Positions 16,656 through 24,987 of a DNA stretch of 60,409 bases are shown piece by piece. The notes under the pieces are model-generated. The model was not told the DNA's origin. It saw only the letters and a list, made by a program, of their open reading frames with translations, and ran no database searches. The DNA is from Candidatus Pacearchaeota archaeon (GTDB lineage: Archaea > Nanobdellota > Nanobdellia > Pacearchaeales > GW2011-AR1), in NCBI GenBank assembly GCA_018304025.1, contig JAGVXA010000002.1, forward strand, positions 1 through 60,409, read 5' to 3'. Each line of letters starts with the position of its first letter. Positions within the stretch are counted from its first letter, which is position 1. Both the position numbers and the translations under genes were made by a program.

Positions 16656-17222
16656 ATGGACTCGCTAAAAAAATTTTGGAAATTTTTGAATGAAGACAGC
16701 TGGCAATCCTGGCTGGTTTCTTTGGTGTTAATAGTCGTAATAATAAAATTTATCTTTTTTCCGGCGCTTTCTTTCATAACGCAAACGCCGCTGCCTCTTG
16801 TCGTCGTGGAATCCTGCTCAATGTACCACGAATCAAATTTTGAAGATTGGTGGGAAAAAAATTCCGGCTGGTACGAATCTAAAGAAATTGCTTACGAAGA
16901 ATTTAAAGAATTTCCTTTTAGGTCTGGGCTGAACAAGGGAGATATAATTTTTGTCTGGGGCAGAAGCGAATATAATTTAGGAGATATAATAATTTTTGAT
17001 GCAGGGGGAGAATATGCCAAGCCGATAATTCACAGATTAATAAGCACGAATCCTTATTCAACAAAAGGAGACCACAATCCTTCTCAGGCGTCTTTTGAGA
17101 CAAATATTCCTGATGAGAATTTACTTGGAAAGTCTTTATTTAAAATTCCTTTGGCTGGATGGGTAAAACTAATTTTCTTTGAACCGTTTCAGCCGCCGCA
17201 AAATAGAGGTCTTTGCAATTAG
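16656..17222 (+). CDS. Signal peptidase I (archaeal/ER type, S26B)
   Basis: 188 residues. One N-terminal membrane anchor (about residues 20-42). The catalytic Ser is in VESCSMYH. The general base is His in PIIHRLIS rather than the bacterial Lys, as in archaeal and ER enzymes, and TKGDHN supplies the conserved Asp. It removes signal peptides from the many exported proteins encoded nearby, acting on the outer face of the membrane. A loop of about 50 residues between the Ser motif and the next conserved strand is longer than usual. Confidence 0.85.
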   Translation: MDSLKKFWKFLNEDSWQSWLVSLVLIVVIIKFIFFPALSFITQTPLPLVVVESCSMYHESNFEDWWEKNSGWYESKEIAYEEFKEFPFRSGLNKGDIIFVWGRSEYNLGDIIIFDAGGEYAKPIIHRLISTNPYSTKGDHNPSQASFETNIPDENLLGKSLFKIPLAGWVKLIFFEPFQPPQNRGLCN

Positions 17223-17370
17223 TCGCTAATTCATATCGCTCGATATTTTTCGAAAGAGGACGCCAGCAATTTTCTGCGCAATGAGCAATTGCCTTAACAA
17301 ACAGTTACTATTAAAAAGTGTTACAAGAATATAAATAATCTTGTTTCCATTAAGCCCTAAATAATTTAAA

Positions 17371-17679
17371 ATGGAATTTTGTGAGCGATGCGGTGGAATG
17401 ATTCTGGTAAAAAATGATAAGGCGACTTGTGTTAGTTGCGGTCATAAACAAAAAAAGAAACCGCATATTAAAGCGGCGGAAAAAATAACGCAGCAGGAAA
17501 CAGTGGCTGTTATTAAAGAAGAGCAAGGCAATACAAACCCGATAGTTGAAATGAAATGCCCTAAATGCGGGCACAAAAAAGCATATTTCTGGACGATGCA
17601 AACTCGGTCGAGCGACGAGTCGGAAACTAAGTTCTATAAGTGCACGGCGTGCAAGCATACTTGGAGAAAATACAGGTAA
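17371..17679 (+). CDS. tfs: Transcription elongation factor TFS (TFIIS/RPB9-like)
   Basis: 102 residues. N-terminal zinc ribbon CERCGG ... CVSCGH (residues 4-24), a linker, and a C-terminal TFIIS ribbon CPKCGH ... CTACKHTWRKYR (about 64-102). The acidic loop RSSDESET carries the Asp-Glu pair that stimulates transcript cleavage. It rescues backtracked RNA polymerase. Its TAA overlaps the ATG of the next gene (TAATG), so the two are coupled. Confidence 0.93.
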   Translation: MEFCERCGGMILVKNDKATCVSCGHKQKKKPHIKAAEKITQQETVAVIKEEQGNTNPIVEMKCPKCGHKKAYFWTMQTRSSDESETKFYKCTACKHTWRKYR

Positions 17680-17957
17680 TGAAAAGAAAGACTAAAGTTA
17701 AAGCGAAGAGATTTCTTATCAACTGGAAAGGAAAATTAATTATATTAATTTATTCTGTCTTATTTTTTGCAGGCATAATTAATTATATTCTTCTTAATCA
17801 GCCTTATTTTCCAGCAGATACACTAATAGGACTTTTGTTATTGGTTCTTCTTTTTGCTTCATTAATTTTTTGCATAATCGCGATAATCTGGCTTTGTTTA
17901 AGAAAGGGTTCTGAAAGAGCCCCAAGGTATTTTTCAGGGACAAGTGTTCCATCATAA
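17679..17957 (+). CDS. Two-helix membrane protein coupled to TFS
   Basis: 92 residues with ATG at 17679-17681 overlapping the TFS stop. Basic N-terminus (MKRKTKVKAKRFLINWKGK), then two membrane helices (about 20-40 and 50-75), and a short polar tail. The overlap argues for translation from the TFS transcript. Unknown function. Confidence 0.6.
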   Translation: MKRKTKVKAKRFLINWKGKLIILIYSVLFFAGIINYILLNQPYFPADTLIGLLLLVLLFASLIFCIIAIIWLCLRKGSERAPRYFSGTSVPS

Positions 17958-18009
17958 TTTTGATTTACCAATCTTTAAAAACCATTTCAATCTTCTTTAC
18001 TTGTCGAAT

Positions 18010-18085
18010 GGCCTCGTAGCTCAGTCTGGTAATCGTCCAGGAAGGAAAGGACTCAAACCAGTCTTCGCTATTGTGCCGTCAACAT
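18010..18085 (+). pseudogene. Degenerate 5' part of tRNA-Lys plus conserved insert
   Basis: 18010-18030 repeats the first 21 nt of tRNA-Lys exactly (ggcctcgtagctcagtctgg then t). It is followed by an insert starting aatcgtccaggaaggaaagg and continuing through ggactcaaaccagtcttcgc to the intact gene. The first ~39 nt of the insert match the insert beside tRNA-Ile. Confidence 0.78.
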
Positions 18086-18159
18086 GGCCTCGTAGCTCAG
18101 TCTGGTAGAGCACTGGACTCTTAATCCAGGTGTCGTGGGTTCAAATCCCATCGGGGTCA
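18086..18159 (+). tRNA. tRNA-Lys (CUU)
   Basis: 74 nt. Acceptor ggcctcg / cggggtc with G-T pairs, discriminator A; D arm gctc ... gagc; anticodon stem ctgga / tccag with loop ctcttaa (anticodon CUU); T arm gtggg-ttcaaat-cccat. No intron, no CCA. Flanked by 5' and 3' broken copies of itself. Confidence 0.93.
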
Positions 18160-18186
18160 TATGATATTGAGTGAAACGAAATATTA

Positions 18187-18277
18187 TTAATCCAAAAATG
18201 ATTTGTTCAAATCCCTCACTCGACCACACTTGGGCGAGTGAATGAGAATTCTGAAGGAATTCACTTATCGGGGTCAC
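18187..18277 (+). pseudogene. Degenerate 3' part of tRNA-Lys with an insertion
   Basis: ttaatcc (anticodon-arm 3' half) lies at 18187-18193, ttcaaatccc (T loop) at 18206-18215, and tcggggtcac (acceptor 3' end) at 18268-18277. Between T loop and acceptor is a ~52-nt insert with hairpin cactcg ... cgagtg and the pair gaattc ... gaattc. A further related inverted stretch lies at 18288-18303. Confidence 0.7.
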
Positions 18278-18390
18278 TGAACCAATGTCGCCCAAGCGTG
18301 GTCAGTCTGGTGGTCGACATATGGGTCACTCACTTAAAGAACATTCTGACAAAGAGAAAAGTTTAAAATGCCTTTGCAAGTAAAATTTAT

Positions 18391-18765
18391 ATGGGAGAAC
18401 CACCAAAAATAGATTGGCTCTTGGTTTTAACGAGAGTATTCATTTTTATAATAATAGCTCCACTTATTTATTTGTCTTTCGATACAATATTAGGTAAATT
18501 TTTTCTTATGCTATATATAATTTCTCTGATTTTCTTTGTTATCTTTTTAGTTTCTTCGAGATATCGAGATTGGGGGGAGAGGAATAAAAGTTCTAACTAC
18601 TTTGTTGTATACTTTGTAATAATCTCGGTAATTGCAGGAGTTATTTCATATTCCGGAAAAAATTTTAATTTTTTTAGTGTATTAGAATTTATTTTTTTTG
18701 TTCTTGTTTTTATTTTACTCCACTTTCTTTTCATTTTATTATTAAAAAACCAAATAAAAAATTAA
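18391..18765 (+). CDS. Four-helix integral membrane protein
   Basis: 124 residues, mostly hydrophobic, with helices at about 9-28, 35-53, 69-87 and 97-118. No signal peptide beyond helix 1 and no motif. Phe and Ile rich. I do not recognise the family; transport or a structural membrane role cannot be distinguished. Confidence 0.6.
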   Translation: MGEPPKIDWLLVLTRVFIFIIIAPLIYLSFDTILGKFFLMLYIISLIFFVIFLVSSRYRDWGERNKSSNYFVVYFVIISVIAGVISYSGKNFNFFSVLEFIFFVLVFILLHFLFILLLKNQIKN

Positions 18766-18823
18766 ATGTTCCGAAAAGATAATGGTGGCTTTTTATTACT
18801 TATCTGAGGGGTACTTTGTTGTA

Positions 18824-19504
18824 TTAGAATCCCTGCTGGAAACCAGAATTGAATTCGACGAATAATTTATTGTCTAAGACAGAATACTTTGTGATTGGGA
18901 GATTTACGGGGATTGAATTTACGTAAACTTTCTTGCTGCCAAGGGCTTTGACTTCGTAGCCTGATTCCAGCTTTGAAATAAATATATCGTCGACGGATTG
19001 GACGCCGGGGGTGTTGAGTTCATAAACAACTTTGTCGCCTAATCTTTTTACATTTGTTCTTGCCTCTGCTTTAGGCAAGGAAGATATTTTTTCTATTTGT
19101 TCTGGTGTTATTGGTTTTCTTGGCTGGACTTTCTTTTTTTGTTTTGCCTGAATTATTCTAGGGCCTGCAATTTTTATCCTGATTCCATTTGGAAATGTTT
19201 TTATTTCCGCATCTTGAAATTCTTTTTCCATTTCTTTGAATTGGTTTTGGAATTGCTTGTCGAGGTTTTTTATCAAGCTATTGAAGACAGAGCTGATTAA
19301 TCTGTCTGTTATGCCGAAACCCTGCGCTGGGGGTTCTTGAAAATTTGAATTGATTGAATCATTTCTTCCTAAGAGTCCAAAGTCTGCTTCTTCTTTTCTT
19401 GGGTCTAGGAAAGAGCTTCCGCAAGAGGGACAGAAATTAGAATTGGGATTAGATTTGTGACCGCAATTTTCGCATTTCTTTTTGTCTTTTTTATTGAAGA
19501 ACAT
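18824..19504 (-). CDS. Zinc-ribbon protein with C-terminal Hsp20/CS-like domain
   Basis: 226 residues. N-terminal zinc ribbon CENCGHKSN ... CPSCGSSF (residues 11-31). A low-complexity linker and an amphipathic helix region (about 65-105) follow. The C-terminal ~75 residues (VVYELNTPGVQSVDDIFISK ... YSVLDNKLFVEF) have the strand order and the 'P-G-x-x-x-x-D-I' pattern of an alpha-crystallin/CS beta-sandwich. Such proteins bind unfolded or partner proteins. The fusion with a zinc ribbon suggests a cytoplasmic chaperone-like or adaptor role (inference). Confidence 0.65.
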   Translation of the reverse strand: MFFNKKDKKKCENCGHKSNPNSNFCPSCGSSFLDPRKEEADFGLLGRNDSINSNFQEPPAQGFGITDRLISSVFNSLIKNLDKQFQNQFKEMEKEFQDAEIKTFPNGIRIKIAGPRIIQAKQKKKVQPRKPITPEQIEKISSLPKAEARTNVKRLGDKVVYELNTPGVQSVDDIFISKLESGYEVKALGSKKVYVNSIPVNLPITKYSVLDNKLFVEFNSGFQQGF

Positions 19505-19541
19505 TGTTATTTTAGTTTTAGGGAGGTTTTAAATCTTATTA

Positions 19542-20051
19542 TTATGGCGCGCTACCGTCGCCTACTTTGCAATTAATGGTTTCGGTTATTACAGCGCGCT
19601 CGCATAAGATTATTTTTTGTTTTGAAATTAAAGCTGGCTGGATTTCTACGGTGTAGTCTGCATCTTTTGTAACGATTGAGACGTCTTCTTCTTCATTTTT
19701 TACAGTTCTTACGCCGCCTTCCCATCTTTTTGTTCCTCCGGGAGGAATTTGCGGCAAAAGAATTTCGTCACCTTTATTTATCTGCGTTCTGGTTGTTCTG
19801 GCAGAATCTGCCATTCTTATGTAAAGCGCTGAAATGTTGAACAGCCCTTGGTTTTTTAGTTCTAAGATTAAATAGCTGTTTTTACAAGTTGCGCTTTGAA
19901 TTATCATGCTGACTTCTTCCGGGCAAGTCTGTCTTTCTGACGGGAGGTAGAGTTTTAATGCTGAGTAGACAAGAATGCTGATACCGACGGCAATTACTAT
20001 TAATATCGAGTATGAGATTATTTCTGACACCGCTTTTTTATTCATTGTCAA
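19542..20051 (-). CDS. Type IV pilin-like protein
   Basis: 169 residues. NKKAVSEIISYSILIVIAVG is a class III signal with the core filament helix. The remaining extracellular part is beta-rich with four Cys. Two ATGs are possible (20049-20051 and 20043-20045); the second gives the more usual short leader MNKKA. A second pilin-like gene lies at 16178, so more than one filament or surface subunit may exist. Confidence 0.72.
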   Translation of the reverse strand: MTMNKKAVSEIISYSILIVIAVGISILVYSALKLYLPSERQTCPEEVSMIIQSATCKNSYLILELKNQGLFNISALYIRMADSARTTRTQINKGDEILLPQIPPGGTKRWEGGVRTVKNEEEDVSIVTKDADYTVEIQPALISKQKIILCERAVITETINCKVGDGSAP

Positions 20052-20100
20052 TTATAGAAATGGAGATACTTAAATTTAACTCCTAAAAATAAATGATTAA

Positions 20101-20137
20101 CAAGAAAGTTTAATAATCTCTTTGGATATTGAATTAG
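20101..20137 (+). promoter_or_regulatory. Upstream segment shared with the 28786 gene
   Basis: The ~36 nt before the ATG at 20138 (tttaataatctctttggata and onward) match the 36 nt before the ATG at 28786 at most positions. This suggests a shared promoter/leader or a common origin of the two 5' ends. Confidence 0.5.
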
Positions 20138-22162
20138 ATGAAAGAGAAGGTGTTAATTATTTTTGGAATTTTTATTTTGTTAGTTGGGGGAGTTTTTGCT
20201 GCAGAGTGCAACGATGGAATTGACAACGACGGCGACGGGCTTGTGGATTCAGCAGATAGAGGCTGCAGAAGTATCGGCGATATAAATGAGGGCGATGATG
20301 TGATGATTGGAACAAATTTGAATTGGGTTAATGATTGGTCCACTGAATGGGTCTTTGTTGATGTTATGAAAACTGCGCGAATGTGGTTTACCCAGAATTT
20401 TAATTCGACAAATCCTTTTTCTACGGGTTTAATTGATAAAATTCCTTTGAGGGAGGATGGTTATCCTATAAAAATACCTGCGGAAGTCCCAGGTGTTCCT
20501 ACTCCGCAGGTTGTTGGAACATTATTACTGCGCGATAACGGAGGGCATCATCCGGACGGAAATTATACTGTTCTTTATGAGGGTGATGGAGAGTTAAGAT
20601 TCGATTATAATGCGATAGTTGTCAAGCAAGAACCCCATAAAATTATTATTTATGTTTCTAATAAATCTAGCTCAGGTATTTTTCTCAGGATAATGAGATC
20701 AAATGAGTCAGATCCTGTCAGAAATATTAGGGTAATAATGCCGGGATTTGAAGACAACTATAGTGAGCAGATTTTTCATCCTCTATTTCTTGAGAGATAC
20801 AAGCCATATAAAATCTTTAGATTTATGCAGTGGATGAATATTAATGATGGCAATGATATTTCCTCTTGGGATGAAAGAAATAAGCCGACGGATTTTTCAC
20901 AAGCGAGAGTTCATATTAAAAACGGGAATATTTCTTCAATAGTTAATACATCTATTATTCAGTATCATAGTTGTTCGTGGAATCCCTTATATAGCGTATT
21001 GGTGACAACTTCGGAACCACACGGTTTATTTACAGGACAAGAGATTACCCTTAACGTAACAAATGATACATATTTTTATAGAGATTCAAGCGGTGTAGAA
21101 AGAAGCGCTTCAATTAATGGAAGAAGATTTGTGTATGTGGCTGATGAAACTCATTTTTATATAGGATTTGGTGACTGGCGCAATTCAAATCTCACTAGTT
21201 TTCCTACGGGCAGTTTTGGGACTTGGAAAAATGTTGTTGCTCCAGGGGTATCAGTTGAATACATGGTTGAATTATCCAATAGATTAGATGTAGATCCTTG
21301 GTTTAATGTCCCTTATGCTGCTAGAGACGAATATATAAGAAATTTTGCACAATATGTTAAGGATAATTTAGATAAGAATAAAACGATTTATGTTGAGTAT
21401 GCAAATGAGGTTTGGAATTCAGCAGCACCATATTACCCGCAGTTTTCATATTCTTGCGGTTATGCAGGCATTAAGAATATTGCTCAGCCAGCTTCAACTG
21501 CAGATCTTGCAAAATTCTCGTGGGATATTTGGAGAGATGTTTTTGGAAATGAAAGTTATAGGATAAAACGAGTAGTTGCTGGACAGAGGGTGAATTCATG
21601 GGTTGTATCAACTATGACTAATAGATTAAATCAAACTAGTTCTGATGGCGGTTTTGACGTAATTTCTGTCGCCCCGTATTTCTATCCCGATAATTTATCG
21701 GCGCTTAATGAAAATTCCAGTACTGAAGATGTAAAAAATGAGACTATCGCGTATTTAAAAAAAGTTACAATGCCTAAAATCGAAGAACATCTTGCGTTGC
21801 GAGATAAATGGGAAAAAGAGCTTGGACGCGAAATTGACTTTGTAGGCTATGAAGGAGGATCTGCTTTTGTGCCTGAATTAAATACCCCTTATTATAATGC
21901 ATATCTGGAGATACAAAATAGTTCGGCTATGTATGACTTGTACAAAATTGTTTTACGTTGGGCGCGTAATAAAAGTATTGAGGGCATAGTGTTTTATAAT
22001 TCAGGAGGTCTTTGGTCCTGGGGGCATTTACATTATCAAGACCAACCAATTGAAGAAGCACCAAAATTTAGAGCATTGATGGATGGTGCATCTGGAAAGA
22101 TTTATTTGGATGAATCTTTTGGGAACTGCACGATAAAGAAAGCGTATTGGCGAATAGCATAA
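20138..22162 (+). CDS. Secreted glycoside-hydrolase-like protein ending KAYWRIA
   Basis: 674 residues. Signal peptide MKEKVLIIFGIFILLVGGVF (cleavage near residue 21), then an acidic calcium-binding-like Cys motif CNDGIDNDGDGLVDSADRGC. The main domain has features of a TIM-barrel glycoside hydrolase: NLNWVNDWS near the start and EYANEVWNS (about residues 418-426), where Asn-Glu resembles the acid/base Glu of clan GH-A enzymes, with a second candidate acidic residue in GYEGGSAF. It ends CTIKKAYWRIA, a tail shared with the 28786 protein. Substrate unknown; polysaccharide on the surface or from a host is inference. Confidence 0.7.
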   Translation: MKEKVLIIFGIFILLVGGVFAAECNDGIDNDGDGLVDSADRGCRSIGDINEGDDVMIGTNLNWVNDWSTEWVFVDVMKTARMWFTQNFNSTNPFSTGLIDKIPLREDGYPIKIPAEVPGVPTPQVVGTLLLRDNGGHHPDGNYTVLYEGDGELRFDYNAIVVKQEPHKIIIYVSNKSSSGIFLRIMRSNESDPVRNIRVIMPGFEDNYSEQIFHPLFLERYKPYKIFRFMQWMNINDGNDISSWDERNKPTDFSQARVHIKNGNISSIVNTSIIQYHSCSWNPLYSVLVTTSEPHGLFTGQEITLNVTNDTYFYRDSSGVERSASINGRRFVYVADETHFYIGFGDWRNSNLTSFPTGSFGTWKNVVAPGVSVEYMVELSNRLDVDPWFNVPYAARDEYIRNFAQYVKDNLDKNKTIYVEYANEVWNSAAPYYPQFSYSCGYAGIKNIAQPASTADLAKFSWDIWRDVFGNESYRIKRVVAGQRVNSWVVSTMTNRLNQTSSDGGFDVISVAPYFYPDNLSALNENSSTEDVKNETIAYLKKVTMPKIEEHLALRDKWEKELGREIDFVGYEGGSAFVPELNTPYYNAYLEIQNSSAMYDLYKIVLRWARNKSIEGIVFYNSGGLWSWGHLHYQDQPIEEAPKFRALMDGASGKIYLDESFGNCTIKKAYWRIA

Positions 22163-22177
22163 AGATAATTTGTTTCT

Positions 22178-22221
22178 GGCCGCAATTGCTGTTTGACAAT
22201 TTGTGTGGCTGTCAAACTTAA
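22178..22221. repeat. Truncated three-way-junction repeat
   Basis: Only the left half remains: ggccgcaattg, then hairpin 1 ctgtttgaca ... tgtcaaac. It lies between the convergent ends of the 20138 and 22218 genes and runs up to the transporter stop. Confidence 0.6.
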
Positions 22222-23606
22222 CCAAGAAGCGTTTTTAACAAATTAATTTCAGAATGAACTGATTTTATGGGATGAAGCAAACTGACTTTCAAATCAGGAA
22301 GGGGGCGGACTTTTCTTTTGTCTTTTAAGCGGGGGAGGAAGATTATTCCGACGAGAAGCCTTGCGGCTGCCGCGAGCGCGAAGACAAATAAAAATTTGTT
22401 TGTGAACGCCAAATATTTTAGAAGTATTCCGCCGATAATTGAGCCGATGAAAACTCCTATTCCGGTGAATAGATTATTATAGGCGACGCAGATTCCCCGA
22501 CGCTGCTGGGAGACTGAAGCGTATGTAAAATTAGTTGATGAAATTAAAAGAGCTGCATTGCCGATGCCTGGAATTATCTGGGCGAAGACTAATGCAATAG
22601 GATTTTTTATGAAGAGCCACGGAATCGGGGAGAGAAAGAAAAATAAATTCGCGATGTAAAAAAGCCTGACGTTGCCGTATTTGTCTGAGAATTTTCCGGC
22701 GAGCGGAGCGAAAATAAGATAGAAGACTGTTCCGCTTATTGACACTATGATGAAAGTTGTATAGGAGAATTCTAATTCCTGAAGCATGTAGACTGCGAAG
22801 AACGGGCTTGCTATCATGACAGCTATGTTGAAAAATAAATTGTAGGTTGCGAACTTGCCGTAGTTGTCAAATGTTTTTATGAAATTCCAGAGCGTGAAGT
22901 AGGATTTTTTGTTTACTTTGAATTTTGGAGAATATTCTTTTTTGAATATCTTGTAAGAAACGAATCTAAATGTGAACGCAAGAGCGAATAGGATTGCGAA
23001 TCCCAAGAAAACGAATCCTTTTGTTTTGAATGTGTCGAGGAGAAATGCGCCGAAAAGCATTGCTGCGAGGCCTAAAAGAGTTATTATTCTGTCTCTTATT
23101 CCGAGATATTTTCCCCTGTCTTTTTCAGGTATCAAGTCGCCGAGCCAGGAAAACCAGGCAGGGTATGCGCAGCTGCCGAGCGCGAGAAGAATTGTGTAGA
23201 GAATTATCAGGATGTAAGGGGCGAAATTTTGAAAATAGCCTTTCCAAAATAAAATTCCGAGGAGCGCGATTGGAAACCAGACCAACGCTTCTAAAAGAAC
23301 AAATTCCACGACTATTCTTTTTCTTGATTCGTGAGACATGAGCTTGCTGCCGAAGAGCTGGGAAATTGGAGAAGCGAGCCCGGATAATGAACTGAGAATT
23401 CCGATTTGGAAAGGAGTTGATTTCAGAGCGAGAGCAAAGGGAGTTATAAATTGGGAGCCTAAGTTAGTGGAGATGCTTGAAGCTATCCCTTCATTGATAC
23501 TTTGCTTGAGGGCTTTTTGCTTTGAACGGATGATTCTATCTGTCGGGCCGTCAACATCTTTCTGCACTCTTTTTATATTTGTGAGTTTATTGTAAGTTAA
23601 TTCCAC
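22218..23606 (-). CDS. Major facilitator superfamily transporter
   Basis: 462 residues. After a ~40-residue basic cytoplasmic N-terminus there are about 12 membrane helices in two halves. The cytoplasmic loop after helix 2 carries GSKLMSHESRKR and the equivalent loop in the second half carries GKFSDKYGNVR, a variant MFS motif (G-x-x-x-D-R/K-x-G-x-R). The substrate cannot be inferred. GTG at 23604-23606 is the likely start because no in-frame ATG precedes the first helix. Confidence 0.82.
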   Translation of the reverse strand: MELTYNKLTNIKRVQKDVDGPTDRIIRSKQKALKQSINEGIASSISTNLGSQFITPFALALKSTPFQIGILSSLSGLASPISQLFGSKLMSHESRKRIVVEFVLLEALVWFPIALLGILFWKGYFQNFAPYILIILYTILLALGSCAYPAWFSWLGDLIPEKDRGKYLGIRDRIITLLGLAAMLFGAFLLDTFKTKGFVFLGFAILFALAFTFRFVSYKIFKKEYSPKFKVNKKSYFTLWNFIKTFDNYGKFATYNLFFNIAVMIASPFFAVYMLQELEFSYTTFIIVSISGTVFYLIFAPLAGKFSDKYGNVRLFYIANLFFFLSPIPWLFIKNPIALVFAQIIPGIGNAALLISSTNFTYASVSQQRRGICVAYNNLFTGIGVFIGSIIGGILLKYLAFTNKFLFVFALAAAARLLVGIIFLPRLKDKRKVRPLPDLKVSLLHPIKSVHSEINLLKTLLG

Positions 23607-23649
23607 ATGATAAGAAATTAATTTTGATTAATAAATGTTTTCGTGGGGT

Positions 23650-24549
23650 TTAAGCAGGACGAAATGAATTTTTGCAACCTTTCCAAATTTTTCCCATTAT
23701 TTTTAGCGCTTGTTCTTCTGCTTTTCCTATTACCTTATACGTTCTTCCTTCTTCTTGGGCTGCCAGCGAGAGAGAAACTGAAATCGCTGTTTGTTTATCG
23801 TCGTGGCTGTAGCTTCTAAATCTCGCTGTGAGTTTTCCGCATTTTTCGATTATTTCTTCCTGCTGGTAAAGTTGTTCTCTGAATTCCGGGGAGATTAGCG
23901 CGTTGTCAATTGCAAATTTTTCATTGGGCGCGTATTTTTTGAGAAGGAGCTCGAATGTTCTTGATTGATAAACTGATTCGCCCTGCGCTGAGTAGATAGC
24001 TACCGGAGCTTTTTTTGTTTTTCTTGAAGTTTGAGAATAAAGAGTTATGACGTCTGCAAACGCGTTTGCCTGCAGCTCTAAAACTTTTGCTTCGAGTCTT
24101 GAAATATCCTGCTGCATTTCTTCCAGATTAGCTGCGTGAAATTTTTTTTCTTCTTTAAGCGAGCGGCATTCTTTTATAATATTTTTTGCTGCTTCAAATT
24201 CATTAAATTTAGAAAACTCTTCCAAGTCAAATAATCTAGTGGATTGCTTGGAAGCAACAAGAGCAGCCATAACTCTTCTACTCGCGAGCTCGTTTGCTTC
24301 TTGGATATTTTGCATCGCTCTTTCAAGAATTTCTTTTTTTTCTTTTTGTGTTTTTAGAATTTGCTGTTCGTATGCTTGCATTTGTCCCTGGCTAATTTGT
24401 TTTTCTTGGTTGCGGGAGGTTTTTTCTGATTCCAGAATTTGTTCCATCTGGCTTTTTTGCAGACGCAGCTCTTCGTTTTCGGTTTGGACTTTTTTATAAC
24501 TCGAACTGCGAGAGGCGAGATAATTTAAGATTCTTTTTAGCATTTCCAC
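23650..24549 (-). CDS. Long coiled-coil protein with C-terminal globular domain
   Basis: 299 residues. From about 15 to 165 it is coiled coil, rich in Glu, Gln and Lys (heptads such as ENEELRLQKSQMEQILES). The remaining ~130 residues (APVAIYSAQGESVYQS onward) have mixed alpha/beta character and may be PAS-like, though no ligand motif is clear. No membrane segment. Divergent from the AbrB-Cdc48 operon with about 70 nt between start codons, so a shared control region is possible. Function unknown. Confidence 0.6.
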   Translation of the reverse strand: MEMLKRILNYLASRSSSYKKVQTENEELRLQKSQMEQILESEKTSRNQEKQISQGQMQAYEQQILKTQKEKKEILERAMQNIQEANELASRRVMAALVASKQSTRLFDLEEFSKFNEFEAAKNIIKECRSLKEEKKFHAANLEEMQQDISRLEAKVLELQANAFADVITLYSQTSRKTKKAPVAIYSAQGESVYQSRTFELLLKKYAPNEKFAIDNALISPEFREQLYQQEEIIEKCGKLTARFRSYSHDDKQTAISVSLSLAAQEEGRTYKVIGKAEEQALKIMGKIWKGCKNSFRPA

Positions 24550-24571
24550 GTATATATTTCAGAAGAGAAAA

Positions 24572-24615
24572 ATTTAAATAGATGTGTATACGTATTGTGT
24601 ATACGATGAGGAGAT
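24572..24615 (+). promoter_or_regulatory. TATA box, repeated operator-like sites and Shine-Dalgarno of the AbrB-cdc48 operon
   Basis: A TATA box (atttaaatag, 24572-24581) is followed by tgtgtatacg at 24583-24592 and again at 24596-24605, each with the palindrome gtatac, centres 13 bp apart. gaggagat (24608-24615) is a good Shine-Dalgarno before the ATG at 24619. The repeats sit where a bound protein would block initiation; the AbrB-like first gene is the obvious candidate (inference). Confidence 0.5.
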
Positions 24616-24618
24616 ACA

Positions 24619-24987
24619 ATGGACATATTTGATGCTGCGATTATTTGCAAGGAATGCAATAAAGAAATGAAACCGATAGTTGTTGAAAAATTAGGATTTC
24701 ATCTTCGGGCTGTTAAATGCGAGAAATGCGGCGAGAAAATAATTCATCCTGCTGATTTGGAAAGATTTAAACATTACGATAATATGAGGGGAAAGACTTA
24801 TAATGTCAAGCTTCGAGTTGTCGGGAACAGCCATGCGGTAAGTATCCCGAAAGAAATTTTTGATTTTATGAACGAGATGCACGGAAAAATGAATAAAGAC
24901 ATGAATGACATGGTCAGATTATGCTTTGAAGATTTTGGAAAGCTCAGCATGAATTTTATGGGGGAGAATGAATATGGCAAAGAATAA
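24619..24987 (+). CDS. Zinc-ribbon plus AbrB/SpoVT-like DNA-binding protein
   Basis: 122 residues. Residues 10-40 carry CKECNKEM ... CEKCGEKI, a zinc ribbon. Residues 62-85 ([20 protein letters not shown]) fit the swapped-hairpin AbrB/MazE beta-barrel used for DNA binding. A Met-rich helix follows. It overlaps the start of the Cdc48 gene by about 14-20 nt, so the two are one operon. It is probably an autoregulator of this operon, given the repeated sites in its promoter (inference). Confidence 0.75.
   Translation: MDIFDAAIICKECNKEMKPIVVEKLGFHLRAVKCEKCGEKIIHPADLERFKHYDNMRGKTYNVKLRVVGNSHAVSIPKEIFDFMNEMHGKMNKDMNDMVRLCFEDFGKLSMNFMGENEYGKE

Noticed and set aside
18068-18295. 75-codon minus-strand frame across tRNA-Lys
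   Set aside because: It is antisense to tRNA-Lys and its broken copy; the peptide is a known type of false call on tRNA.
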